From assembly GCA_949502235.1 (NCBI GenBank), contig CATBDC010000031.1:1-44504 (forward strand): a stretch of 44,504 nucleotides of DNA. The letters run 5' to 3'. Numbering within the stretch: position 1 is the stretch's first letter; every line of letters begins with the position of its first letter. Below, piece after piece: positions 1 through 6,455 of this stretch. The stretch comes from an uncultured Lachnospiraceae bacterium. GTDB taxonomy: Bacteria > Bacillota > Clostridia > Lachnospirales > Lachnospiraceae. A model generated the notes under the pieces. That model was not told where the DNA came from. It saw only the letters and a program-made list of their open reading frames with translations, and made no database searches. Made by a program: the position numbers and the translations under genes.

Positions 1-140
1 GATAATACTTGATTATCCTTGGTTTATAGTAGAAAAACGGAGAATTTGTGGAGGGTAAAACAGTCCGGGGAATCCTGTGACCAGCGTTCCAGATGGCGGT
101 GGATGATGATGTGCTATAAGAATCCATTTGGCTTTGAACT

Positions 141-529
141 GTCGATGGTGGTGGTGACGGTATTCTTTTCCATACGGGGTTGCGAATTTCGGAGTTCTGC
201 GGGCTGACTTTGCGGGATATTGATCTGGAATATAAAATCCTCAACATTGACCACTAGCTTCGGTGGCGGCGAATATGAAGCTGGTGATTGAATCCACGAA
301 GAATGCAGGAACGAGGAAACTTCTTATGACGGATGATGCTGCGGATGAGTTGAAGAGGATGGAGGATTTAGAGATGGCAAGGAAGGAAATGGAAAAGAAG
401 CCTGTTTCAAAAAAATCTTTCAGGCAATCTGATATATGGAAAGTTTGTGCGCTCTGCTTTGGTAGGGCATCTTTTTATTTATACTTGCTATATCAAAATG
501 GTTGGATTTATGCTAAAATACCAGAGTAG
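141..529 (+). pseudogene. Remnant of a Tn916-type tyrosine integrase
   Basis: Two frames carry pieces of a Tn916-like integrase. Positions 177-254 encode GLRISEFCGLTLRDIDLEYK and a few more residues, which is the first catalytic-arginine motif, ending at a TAG (255-257). From 272 another frame reads KLVIESTKNAGTRKLLM and then DDAADELKRMEDLEMARKE, which in intact relatives lies after the catalytic His-x-x-Arg and Tyr motifs. The catalytic middle has therefore been deleted and the frame shifted. The tail after about 410 (SFRQSDIWKV to YAKIPE) is not recognisable as integrase. No function is expected. The left part of the gene may extend beyond the window in degraded form. Confidence 0.75.
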
Positions 530-532
530 TAA
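510..532 (+). repeat. Left copy of a 23-bp direct repeat
   Basis: ATGCTAAAATACCAGAGTAG followed by TAA at 510-532 recurs at 1295-1317 with one mismatch (CAGAG to CAAAG). The two copies lie 785 bp apart and bracket the 650-1258 gene. The left copy forms the last codons of the decayed integrase frame. Confidence 0.8.
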
Positions 533-649
533 ATTTTATATGAGAGAAATGTGTATCAAAGAATATTAATATGGAGTATTATTCATGAATTTTAGTATAG
601 AGAAAAAGAGATTAAGATTTGATGAAAGGTAGTCAGAGAGGTATGTATA

Positions 650-1258
650 ATGTCTTCAAAACGTAAATTTACTGGTGTTCCATTTACTCCTATGTCTAAA
701 TGTGCTGCTTGTGAACACCTTGAGCAGTGTAGAAATAGTGATAACTCATTGACAGTCAAAATGATGGTGCTTGAATGTGAAAGTTTTTATTATTTATTTA
801 AGCGATTGGAAGAATTTGAGAAATTTCCTACATTTTGTGAAAGTATGGAAAAAAATCAAGAGAGCATTGATGATTATGCAAAACAACACGAAGGTATTCC
901 ATCTCTCAAATCGCCTCTTGTTGTGAATGGGGCATTAGCAGCAGAATTAGCTCTTAAGTTTCTGATATTTAAGGAAATGGGCTCATACGAATGTATTCAT
1001 AATCTTCGACGCCTTTTTGAGCAACTGCCTGATTGCCACAAGAATGTTTTGACGGAAATAATCTATAAGCAAGCACACCAAAATGAAGAAACGTTGAAAT
1101 TTAACCTTACTAATATTTCAAATCTGTTTGAAGATTTCAGATATTCTTTTGGGAAAGAGCAATTGGGATATTCAGGGTTTTTTAATGAATTCGTAGATAT
1201 CGTTTGTGAATATGCAATATTGCAGAAACCAATTAATGAGGAAGGAATAGAGGATTAG
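650..1258 (+). CDS. Helical HEPN-like protein of unknown function
   Basis: A 202-residue protein preceded by AGAGAGG seven bases before the ATG. The N-terminus has three cysteines in a CxxC...C arrangement (KCAACEHLEQC, about residues 18-28), possibly a metal site. The rest is predicted helical. Residues about 85-125 (SPLVVNGALAAELALKFLIF, then HNLRRLFEQLP) resemble the helix pair of HEPN or AbiV-type proteins, in which an acidic helix is followed by a His-Asp/Asn-Leu motif before a loop. That similarity is my reading of the pattern and not a proven family match. The gene is AT-rich, stands alone and is bracketed by the direct repeats at 510 and 1295, so it looks like a separately acquired cassette. 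Confidence 0.6.
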   Translation: MSSKRKFTGVPFTPMSKCAACEHLEQCRNSDNSLTVKMMVLECESFYYLFKRLEEFEKFPTFCESMEKNQESIDDYAKQHEGIPSLKSPLVVNGALAAELALKFLIFKEMGSYECIHNLRRLFEQLPDCHKNVLTEIIYKQAHQNEETLKFNLTNISNLFEDFRYSFGKEQLGYSGFFNEFVDIVCEYAILQKPINEEGIED

Positions 1259-1294
1259 TGTTTAAAGGTATATATATTACAAACAACAAAATTC

Positions 1295-1317
1295 ATGCTA
1301 AAATACCAAAGTAGTAA
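1295..1317 (+). repeat. Right copy of the 23-bp direct repeat
   Basis: Partner of the repeat at 510-532, with 22 of 23 bases identical. The sequence after it (GAGTCCTCAATTCTTACTAC) differs from what follows the left copy. This fits a duplication or insertion boundary rather than a longer repeat. Confidence 0.8.
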
Positions 1318-1494
1318 GAGTCCTCAATTCTTACTACGTATTTACTACGATTGACGGCTTTAACTTGCCACATTTTGCTTATTCTGTGACTTTTTAACAA
1401 TTTTCTTTGGAAAATTCTCCGTCATTTGCTACACTCTAGAAATAGAAGTCAGGATAGGATTATCGGCGGAGTGGGTCATTGACAGTAATAGAAA
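1318..1494. other. Intergenic stretch, no gene seen
   Basis: No convincing coding frame on either strand. TACTAC motifs recur near 1334-1350. The stretch separates the repeat-bracketed cassette from the recombinase module. Confidence 0.5.
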
Positions 1495-1537
1495 AGCAGT
1501 GAACACGGTTCAGAAGAAATGTTCACTGCTTTTTTTC
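1495..1537 (+). terminator. Rho-independent terminator
   Basis: An 11-bp perfect stem, AGCAGTGAACA (1495-1505) with TGTTCACTGCT (1520-1530), is followed by seven T residues. It faces the end of the minus-strand recombinase gene and can stop rightward transcription. Confidence 0.85.
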
Positions 1538-1563
1538 AGGAAAGCTAAAAAGTAAACTTGCTT

Positions 1564-2490
1564 TTAACATTCATTTAGATGCATAAAGTTCCGAGGATGT
1601 TTGGTTGTCAGAATATTATTCTGCTTTGCCATGGATACGCTTGTATATATTTCAGTCGTTTTGATCGAACTGTGACCAAGCATTTTTTGTATATAACGGA
1701 TGTCAACGTCAGCTTCCAGCAGTAAAGTGGCAAATGAATGACGGAACATATGTGGAGTGATATGCATGTCAATCATAGCCAATTTTAAGTATTTTACGAT
1801 CATGGCCCGCACAGACTGCTCTGAATACCGCTGATGGAGCCGATTGATAAAGAACCATCCGGTGGCAGCAATATCAGTTTGAAATGCAGCATAGTATTCG
1901 GCTATTACCTTTTTTACGTCATCATTGCCGATCTGGATCAGGCGTTCTTTAGAGCCTTTACCATAAATGATTATTTTGTAGGATACCAGATCCACTTGTT
2001 GTATTCTTAAGGCGCACAATTCTGAAATCCTGACACCGGTTGAAAAGAGTAGCTCAATGATAGTGATGTCACGAAGAACAGCATTGTATTGGTACGTTGT
2101 AGTTGCAAATGATTTTTGTTTATACATCGTGGAGATAAATGTGGCAATCGTGGTTTCCGGTATTGTGCGGGGCAGTATTTGCGGTTCCCGAAATTTCACA
2201 TTTATTTTGTCAAAGGGATTTGTGGCAATCAGCTCTTCATAAACTAAATAATGGAAGAAGGCTTTTAAAGCAGCAATCTTTCTTTTGGTAGTACGTGGCT
2301 TATACTGGTCATGAAGTGAGGAAATGTAATCATTTATAGCATTCTTATCTTCAAAATCAGGGTATGCCAGCATAAATGTCTGAAATTGCGCCAGATCAAT
2401 GCGATAAGCCTTCAGGGTTTTCTTATCCAGTTTTTTAATGGATTCACAGTTTTTCATGTAGCTTGCAATTAAAGTCTCTAATCTGTTCAT
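1564..2490 (-). CDS. Tyrosine recombinase, XerC/XerD type
   Basis: A 308-residue site-specific recombinase, the usual length for Xer-like integrases. The N-terminal SAM-like DNA-binding domain (about 1-95, LDKKTLKAYRIDLAQF) is followed by the catalytic domain. It has TGVRISELCAL with the first Arg, GKGSKERLI with the active Lys region, HMFRHSFATLL with His-x-x-Arg, LGHSSIKTT, and the Tyr nucleophile in TEIYTSV. All catalytic residues are present. The ATG is preceded by AAGGAG, part of an inverted repeat that could hide the site (see 2493-2534). A partial copy of its 5' end lies at 13605-13892. It may move the element ending at 4836 or act on other sites; the substrate cannot be told from sequence. 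Confidence 0.92.
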   Translation of the reverse strand: MNRLETLIASYMKNCESIKKLDKKTLKAYRIDLAQFQTFMLAYPDFEDKNAINDYISSLHDQYKPRTTKRKIAALKAFFHYLVYEELIATNPFDKINVKFREPQILPRTIPETTIATFISTMYKQKSFATTTYQYNAVLRDITIIELLFSTGVRISELCALRIQQVDLVSYKIIIYGKGSKERLIQIGNDDVKKVIAEYYAAFQTDIAATGWFFINRLHQRYSEQSVRAMIVKYLKLAMIDMHITPHMFRHSFATLLLEADVDIRYIQKMLGHSSIKTTEIYTSVSMAKQNNILTTKHPRNFMHLNEC

Positions 2491-2492
2491 AA

Positions 2493-2534
2493 ATGGATAC
2501 TCCTTAGTTTTTTATATCTATTATGAGTATCCAT
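2493..2534 (-). promoter_or_regulatory. Inverted repeat covering the recombinase ribosome binding site
   Basis: Ten-base arms ATGGATACTC (2493-2502) and GAGTATCCAT (2525-2534) are perfect inverses with a 22-base spacer. On the minus-strand mRNA the second arm contains the GGAG of the recombinase ribosome binding site, just before its ATG. Pairing would hide that site. The arms could instead be a binding site for the recombinase. In the second copy of this region (13829-13869) the arms no longer match. Confidence 0.6.
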
Positions 2535-2553
2535 CTATGAAATGTCGATTACT

Positions 2554-3270
2554 TTAATCTTCGGGGAAAAATTCGTTTAGTATCTCAATAGTCTCTTTCG
2601 CTGTAAATCCCCACAGAATCGTACTTAATGCTTCAATGGCAGCATGGCGTTTCCGGTAGTAGGTACGATAGGAAATGTTGGCGATATGGGGTCTCAGCTT
2701 CTCTATGATTTCGTTCGTACCTTTCGGCTCCTGCGGAGAAAGGAAAGTATAGTAAAGGATCCAGTAATACTGTTCTCCGTGTTTGTGGTTAGTTCTAAGC
2801 AAGTCTACAGAGGAATCCAGCATCTTCAGCATCCGGTTACTTCGTTTGATGCTCTTTGCCCGTTCTTCAATATCATCTCCAGACAGATCGGCTCCTGCAG
2901 TATAAATGGAATCAAGGAATTCATCCACACTTGTTCCATATTTCAGCCGGAATTGCTTCTCCATTTGGTGAACTACCACCTTCAGGCTATAGGTTGCATC
3001 TCGGTATCTACGAAGAAATTTATAGGTGTCGTGAAAGCGTGGATCCTCTTCTGGCTTTAGATATCCCTGCTTATTCAAGTCACTCTTTATCTTTGCATTA
3101 TTCCCCTTCAGGCTTTTCTCTATCTTTGCATCCATTCCTCCTGCACCATTTATATCCATATGTATTGATTTCACTCGGCTCGTCCTCATATCCTTTGATT
3201 TTCCACCATCTCTTCTTGTATCCTCCAACTTTGCACCATTCCTTCCTGCATCCTTCCTGCTTGTATCCAT
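2554..3270 (-). CDS. Hypothetical protein with C-terminal helix-turn-helix-like end
   Basis: A 238-residue protein starting three bases after the stop of the upstream gene (3274-4464), so the two are co-transcribed. The first 70 residues are basic, low in complexity and rich in KD/GR pairs, probably disordered. The rest is helical. The C-terminal part around ISYRTYYRKRHAAIEALS looks like the DNA-binding end of ArpU or sigma-like phage regulators. Such proteins often sit beside replication initiators of conjugative elements. No enzymatic motif is seen. The function is unknown, and a role in replication or control of the element is inferred from position only. Confidence 0.6.
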   Translation of the reverse strand: MDTSRKDAGRNGAKLEDTRRDGGKSKDMRTSRVKSIHMDINGAGGMDAKIEKSLKGNNAKIKSDLNKQGYLKPEEDPRFHDTYKFLRRYRDATYSLKVVVHQMEKQFRLKYGTSVDEFLDSIYTAGADLSGDDIEERAKSIKRSNRMLKMLDSSVDLLRTNHKHGEQYYWILYYTFLSPQEPKGTNEIIEKLRPHIANISYRTYYRKRHAAIEALSTILWGFTAKETIEILNEFFPED

Positions 3271-3273
3271 CTT

Positions 3274-4464
3274 TTATTCAGCCCCCTTTAGAATCTTTTC
3301 CACAATATCTGCATGATCTTTTAGGATGGGATTCCTCTCCAGATAGTCCTTCTCTTCAGGCTTGACGGTCAGCTCAAAACGGTAGGCAGCATTTCCATAA
3401 GGGCAGATAATACTTAGAGTATATATATTTACTATATTCCTGCAGTCAGAGGATAAAGGAGATAATATATAGCGGGTTTTGGGACACTCGCAGCACGGAA
3501 TGCCTTGTGATTTCAGCATTTCCGCGACTTTTTGGATGATAAACTGCATGTGCGATTTCGGAACGCATGAATCATTTTCTGGAACGCTGACTTGTTCCTC
3601 TTTCACAGCTTCTGAAACGCAGAGTTCTTCCTTATTTTCGGGTATGTGGATTGGCAGTTGCATGGTCATAGCGATCTCCTCCTTATCAATCATTACATCA
3701 CTGATGTCGAACATAACTGACAGATAATCGTTCAAATAGATCATACTGCCATGCCTTCCGGTAAAAGAGACTAATGTGATGAAATTCATTTCTTCAAACT
3801 TCTTTAAGGTACGTGATACGGTTGTCTTTGAATGGTTCCAGCGGTCACCTAATGTCTGAAAACTGGTAACCGGATTGCCGGTGTGGTTGCGGTAATATAC
3901 AACCGGGCCGGAGTAGGAGCCTTGTACAGACGGATCGTTATAGATGGCATGAATCCACATGTCCAGAAGCATATCCATCTCCGAGCATTTGCCCATACTG
4001 ATAAGTTCATGGACTTTGGCGATTGGGAAAAAGAAAAAGCCGTCATCCTTCTTGCAGGGGAAATTGTATTCCAGTACAGTATTGTCTTTTGGCCAGTCTG
4101 TTATCTTGAACTTTACGACCTTTTTATTCTCCAGAAGAGAGTAAGTGATGTAGTTCTGTTTCTGCAGATAATCCAGGATTGAAACTGCCTGATGCTGGAA
4201 CCGGCACCGGAACCATGTGCGCAGATCTGCCAGAGTGCAGATCCATTCCCCAGGCCCGACAAGATAAGTCATAGTTTCTGTACGGCGATAAGACGACCGA
4301 TAATTTGCATAAGAGCAAAGGACGATGTAATAAAAAAGAAAAGAGCCTCCGTTTGTTCGGATGCCCTTGTTAGTGATGAGTGACCGTATGAAATCTCTGT
4401 AAATTCTGCAGCGTGGAAATTCTACGATTTGTTTCAGCTCTAATTGATAGGTTTGATTTTCCAT
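3274..4464 (-). CDS. Putative replication initiator-like protein with winged helix
   Basis: A 396-residue protein. The N-terminal 250 residues have the layout of plasmid and ICE replication initiators of Firmicutes: an N-terminal globular part (FLFYYIVLCSYANYRSSYRR), then a winged-helix-like segment around SFQTLGDRWNHSKTTVSRTL with recognition-helix character, followed by LKKFEEMNFITLV. The C-terminal third holds two CxxC-like cysteines (PCCECPKTRY) and an acidic linker. It lies in tandem with 2554-3270 and the recombinase, all on the minus strand, reading away from the tRNA-Leu remnant. The assignment as initiator is by resemblance and context. A general DnaD-like or regulatory role is also possible. 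Confidence 0.5.
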   Translation of the reverse strand: MENQTYQLELKQIVEFPRCRIYRDFIRSLITNKGIRTNGGSFLFYYIVLCSYANYRSSYRRTETMTYLVGPGEWICTLADLRTWFRCRFQHQAVSILDYLQKQNYITYSLLENKKVVKFKITDWPKDNTVLEYNFPCKKDDGFFFFPIAKVHELISMGKCSEMDMLLDMWIHAIYNDPSVQGSYSGPVVYYRNHTGNPVTSFQTLGDRWNHSKTTVSRTLKKFEEMNFITLVSFTGRHGSMIYLNDYLSVMFDISDVMIDKEEIAMTMQLPIHIPENKEELCVSEAVKEEQVSVPENDSCVPKSHMQFIIQKVAEMLKSQGIPCCECPKTRYILSPLSSDCRNIVNIYTLSIICPYGNAAYRFELTVKPEEKDYLERNPILKDHADIVEKILKGAE

Positions 4465-4489
4465 ATTAGTTCCTTTCTTTTGAATTGAA

Positions 4490-4520
4490 AAAGACGGATG
4501 GCTAAAAACCGTCCGTCTTT
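4490..4520 (-). terminator. Hairpin with T-tract upstream of the replication gene
   Basis: A 12-base stem (one G-T pair) with AAAGACGG arms encloses CTAAAAA. On the minus strand it ends in CTTTTTC, so it would stop leftward transcription about 25 bases before the 4464 start codon. It either insulates the element's genes from upstream promoters or acts as an attenuator of the replication gene. Confidence 0.6.
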
Positions 4521-4775
4521 GCTAATAGTAGTTATGGCAGTTACATTATATTTTACATGAGAGAGAAGATGAAATCCGGGCTGGATCCCTTCAACATCCC
4601 TCCAACATCCCTCCAATATGATTTTTGTCTTGCCAAAACCAAATTCTTGGTGTATCTTGTATTTAAAAGGATTACTAGCTTTTCGCTGTAAAAAACCTTG
4701 AATTTCCTGCATTTTCTAAGGGTTCTAAGTTCCAATGAGGTCCTATTTGTACTAATGGGGTTAAATGACCCCTAC

Positions 4776-4836
4776 GGACTTAAAATCCTGCGGGACTTAT
4801 ACTCCCGTACCGGTTCGATTCCGGTCTGCGGCACTT
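4776..4836 (+). tRNA. 3' fragment of a tRNA-Leu (anticodon TAA), likely right attachment site
   Basis: The sequence has the anticodon loop CTTAAAA, the 3' anticodon strand, a long class II variable arm (CGGGACTTATACTCCCG), a perfect T arm (ACCGG, loop TTCGATT, CCGGT), the acceptor strand CTGCGGC and discriminator A. The 5' side of the anticodon stem (ACGGA) pairs only in its inner three positions, and there is no D arm or 5' acceptor strand (GCCGCAG expected). This is a 3' half-gene, as left by an element that integrates into a tRNA 3' end. Chromosome would resume to the right, with the element and restored full tRNA to the left. It is not expected to yield a functional tRNA. Confidence 0.85.
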
Positions 4837-4838
4837 GT

Positions 4839-4880
4839 AAAAAGACTTATTTCGTGTATCGGATAAGTCTTTTTATTTTT
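4839..4880 (+). terminator. Terminator after the tRNA-Leu fragment
   Basis: AAAAAGACTTAT (4839-4850) pairs with ATAAGTCTTTTT (4863-4874), followed by ATTTTT. This is the normal tRNA terminator, left on the chromosomal side. Confidence 0.85.
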
Positions 4881-5204
4881 GGTGGAGGAGCATCCCTCCA
4901 AATCACCCCTCCCGCTTTAGGTCTGTACGGGATGCTTCTTGTTTGAAAATAAGATAAAGGAAGCGGAAGAAGAAACGCAAAGCAATGGAATAGGAATACA
5001 GAGTGTAAAGAATATGATGGGGAAAATGGGCGGGAAATGCAAGGCGGCACAGGAAGGAAATTGTTTTCGGGTGTCTCTTATGTTCCCGACTCAGGCGGTT
5101 CAAAGGCAAAGATGAAAATGAACAGCAGGCATTATCTAAGGATGGGTGCAATTCCTTTAAGTAACAATCTGCCGCCCTGAAATTTTCAATTACGAGTGGA
5201 CGGC
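4881..5204. other. Intergenic stretch, no gene seen
   Basis: Several short frames exist in both directions but none has a convincing ribosome binding site or recognisable product. The stretch is purine-rich around 4960-5040. It may hold decayed chromosomal sequence next to the attachment site. Confidence 0.4.
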
Positions 5205-5645
5205 CTATTCGTTCTCTAATTTTCGTGCCATTTCTTTTTCAAAGACTGTATTATACAAAGTAATGGAATCAACCATCTGCTGTACTCTGTCCCTTCCCAT
5301 GATCTGCAGTACGCGGTGTTCCAGCTCCTTGAGCGGCGCCAGTAATTCCCGTGCATAAGAAGCTCCCTCTTCCGTTAAGGAAACCTGCTTTTCCCGTTTG
5401 TCTCCGGTGCCTGGTGAGAGGATGATATACCCTTCTTTTTTCAGGGATCGGATCACATTGTTTACCGTCTGTTTTGTCAGACCTGTAAAATTGCAGATCT
5501 TTTTCTGTGTCATGGCCTTTTGTCCATCCAAGGCATACAGGACAAAGAGCAGATAGTAGTTGATGTTCTTAGAAGCAGCCCAAAAATCATATAGTGAACC
5601 TGCCTGTCCCCATACTTGCCACAATTTTTCCTCATCAGTCAGCAT
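5205..5645 (-). CDS. MarR-family transcriptional regulator
   Basis: A 146-residue dimeric winged-helix regulator. Residues about 48-100 (AMTQKKICNFTGLTKQTVNN, then VIRSLKKEGYI) form the helix-turn-helix, followed by the wing (SPGTGDKREKQVSLTEEG). The flanking helices fit the MarR dimerisation domain and the length is typical. Upstream of it lies a TAGT-N10-ACTG palindrome (5742-5759) that matches three palindromes between the decayed ABC exporter and the MATE gene. MarR proteins bind palindromes of about this size and often control neighbouring exporters, so this protein probably represses itself and both transport units. The ligand is unknown. Confidence 0.88.
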   Translation of the reverse strand: MLTDEEKLWQVWGQAGSLYDFWAASKNINYYLLFVLYALDGQKAMTQKKICNFTGLTKQTVNNVIRSLKKEGYIILSPGTGDKREKQVSLTEEGASYARELLAPLKELEHRVLQIMGRDRVQQMVDSITLYNTVFEKEMARKLENE

Positions 5646-5741
5646 AGCAGCGCCTCCTTAATTTCAATGTATTGTTTCTTATCCGCGACAGTTCAGACAA
5701 GTCGCCCTGTTACTTCTATTCAGTCTTTTCAAAAGTTATTA

Positions 5742-5759
5742 TAGTATATTGGAATACTG
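5742..5759. promoter_or_regulatory. Putative MarR operator, site 1
   Basis: TAGTATATTGGAATACTG is an 18-bp palindrome of the form TAGT-N10-ACTR, about 100 bases upstream of the MarR gene. It matches the sites at 6244, 6309 and 6337 with one base off the consensus ACTA half. Confidence 0.6.
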
Positions 5760-5778
5760 ATAGCAAGAGTTTTCTTAT

Positions 5779-6072
5779 TTACAGCGGCAGGTCTTTCTTT
5801 AGAAACCATACAATACCAATTGTATATAATGCAGCCGCAAGAATGCCCATAATCACAAATTTTTCCTGATAACCACTGCCGGACAGTATGTTCTGTGTAT
5901 TGAACAGCGTATTTAAGGTAAAATATTTCAGCAGCTCCGGTCAGCCATTGGGTCCCAGATATCCATACACTTCTCCCCTCCGTATGGAAAGCGTAACATT
6001 GAACACACCTTTGCCTGCTCCATAGTCTTTTGTGAAATGCTGTATACGAATCACATCATCTTTTCCATTCAT
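5779..6072 (-). pseudogene. ABC exporter remnant: ATPase N-terminus joined to permease C-terminus
   Basis: From the ATG at 6072 (after AGGAGAAGATAAG) the frame reads an ABC ATPase start, DVIRIQHFTKDYGAGKGVFN, then RRGEVYGYLGPNG, and stops at TGA (5941-5943) inside the Walker A motif (GPNGxGKT expected). In the same frame after the TGA follows the C-terminal tail of an ABC-2 type permease, LLKYFTLNTLFNTQNILSG to VWFLKKDLPL, ending at 5779. A deletion has removed most of the ATPase and most of the permease. Neither half can work. The TGA and the deletion together make this a clear pseudogene, though its promoter and operator appear intact. Confidence 0.85.
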
Positions 6073-6073
6073 C

Positions 6074-6217
6074 TTATCTTCTCCTGTTTTTCGTCTTGCC
6101 GAGTAACCAATTCACACCTAAAACCAGATGGTCGAAGGGCCACCGCAGACATTCCAGGATGGTCTCAAGAATAATAATGAGTACCATATAGAACACTAAT
6201 TTGTCCATCATCGTCAT
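6074..6217 (-). CDS. Small membrane protein at the head of the decayed ABC operon
   Basis: A 47-residue protein with one strong hydrophobic helix (LVFYMVLIIILETILECL) and a second amphipathic stretch ending in a basic tail (KTKNRRR). The ATG at 6217 is preceded by AAGGA eight bases away, and the stop lies one base before the ABC remnant's ATG, so it was the first gene of that operon. A longer frame upstream lacks a good ribosome binding site. It was probably an accessory of the lost transporter. I do not recognise a family. Confidence 0.55.
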   Translation of the reverse strand: MTMMDKLVFYMVLIIILETILECLRWPFDHLVLGVNWLLGKTKNRRR

Positions 6218-6243
6218 GATTACTATCCTTTTATGTTTTATTA

Positions 6244-6289
6244 TAGTATTAATATATACTATAATAGTAGTATTTTTAATATTAGTCAA
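6244..6289 (-). promoter_or_regulatory. Leftward promoter with operator site 2
   Basis: On the minus strand TTGACT (6284-6289), a 17-base spacer and TATTAT (6261-6266) form a good sigma-A promoter for the small membrane protein and ABC remnant. The palindrome TAGTATTAATATATACTA (6244-6261) starts at the last base of the -10 and covers the start point, as expected for repression. Confidence 0.7.
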
Positions 6290-6300
6290 TAAAAAACAAC

Positions 6301-6354
6301 TTGACATTTAGTAAATATGTGGACTATACTATTAACTAGTACATATATAGACTA
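6301..6354 (+). promoter_or_regulatory. Rightward promoter with operator sites 3 and 4
   Basis: TTGACA (6301-6306), 18 bases, TATACT (6325-6330) form the promoter of the MATE gene. Site 3, TAGTAAATATGTGGACTA (6309-6326), fills the spacer and touches the -10. Site 4, TAGTACATATATAGACTA (6337-6354), covers the start region. The sites match at 15 of 18 bases and their starts are 28 bp apart, so a dimer at each could block this promoter. Confidence 0.75.
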
Positions 6355-6374
6355 ATAGGGACAGGAGAAATACT

Positions 6375-6407
6375 ATGGTGAGCGATGCAGTTTTTTGGAA
6401 CAAGTGA
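6375..6407 (+). CDS. Possible 10-codon leader peptide before the MATE gene
   Basis: ATG at 6375 follows ACAGGAGAAA at good spacing and encodes MVSDAVFWNK and a TGA. It ends 48 bases before the MATE start. It may be a regulatory upstream frame or the stub of a lost gene. Nothing else supports translation. Confidence 0.3.
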   Translation: MVSDAVFWNK

Positions 6408-6455
6408 ACCAATACTATACGGTATGGTAATTATTCAGCAAAGCAGGAGGTAGAA

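Noticed and set aside
2856-3365. Long plus-strand frame over the two minus-strand element genes
   Set aside because: Low-complexity Ser/Leu/Pro translation with no ribosome binding site, wholly antisense to well-formed genes.
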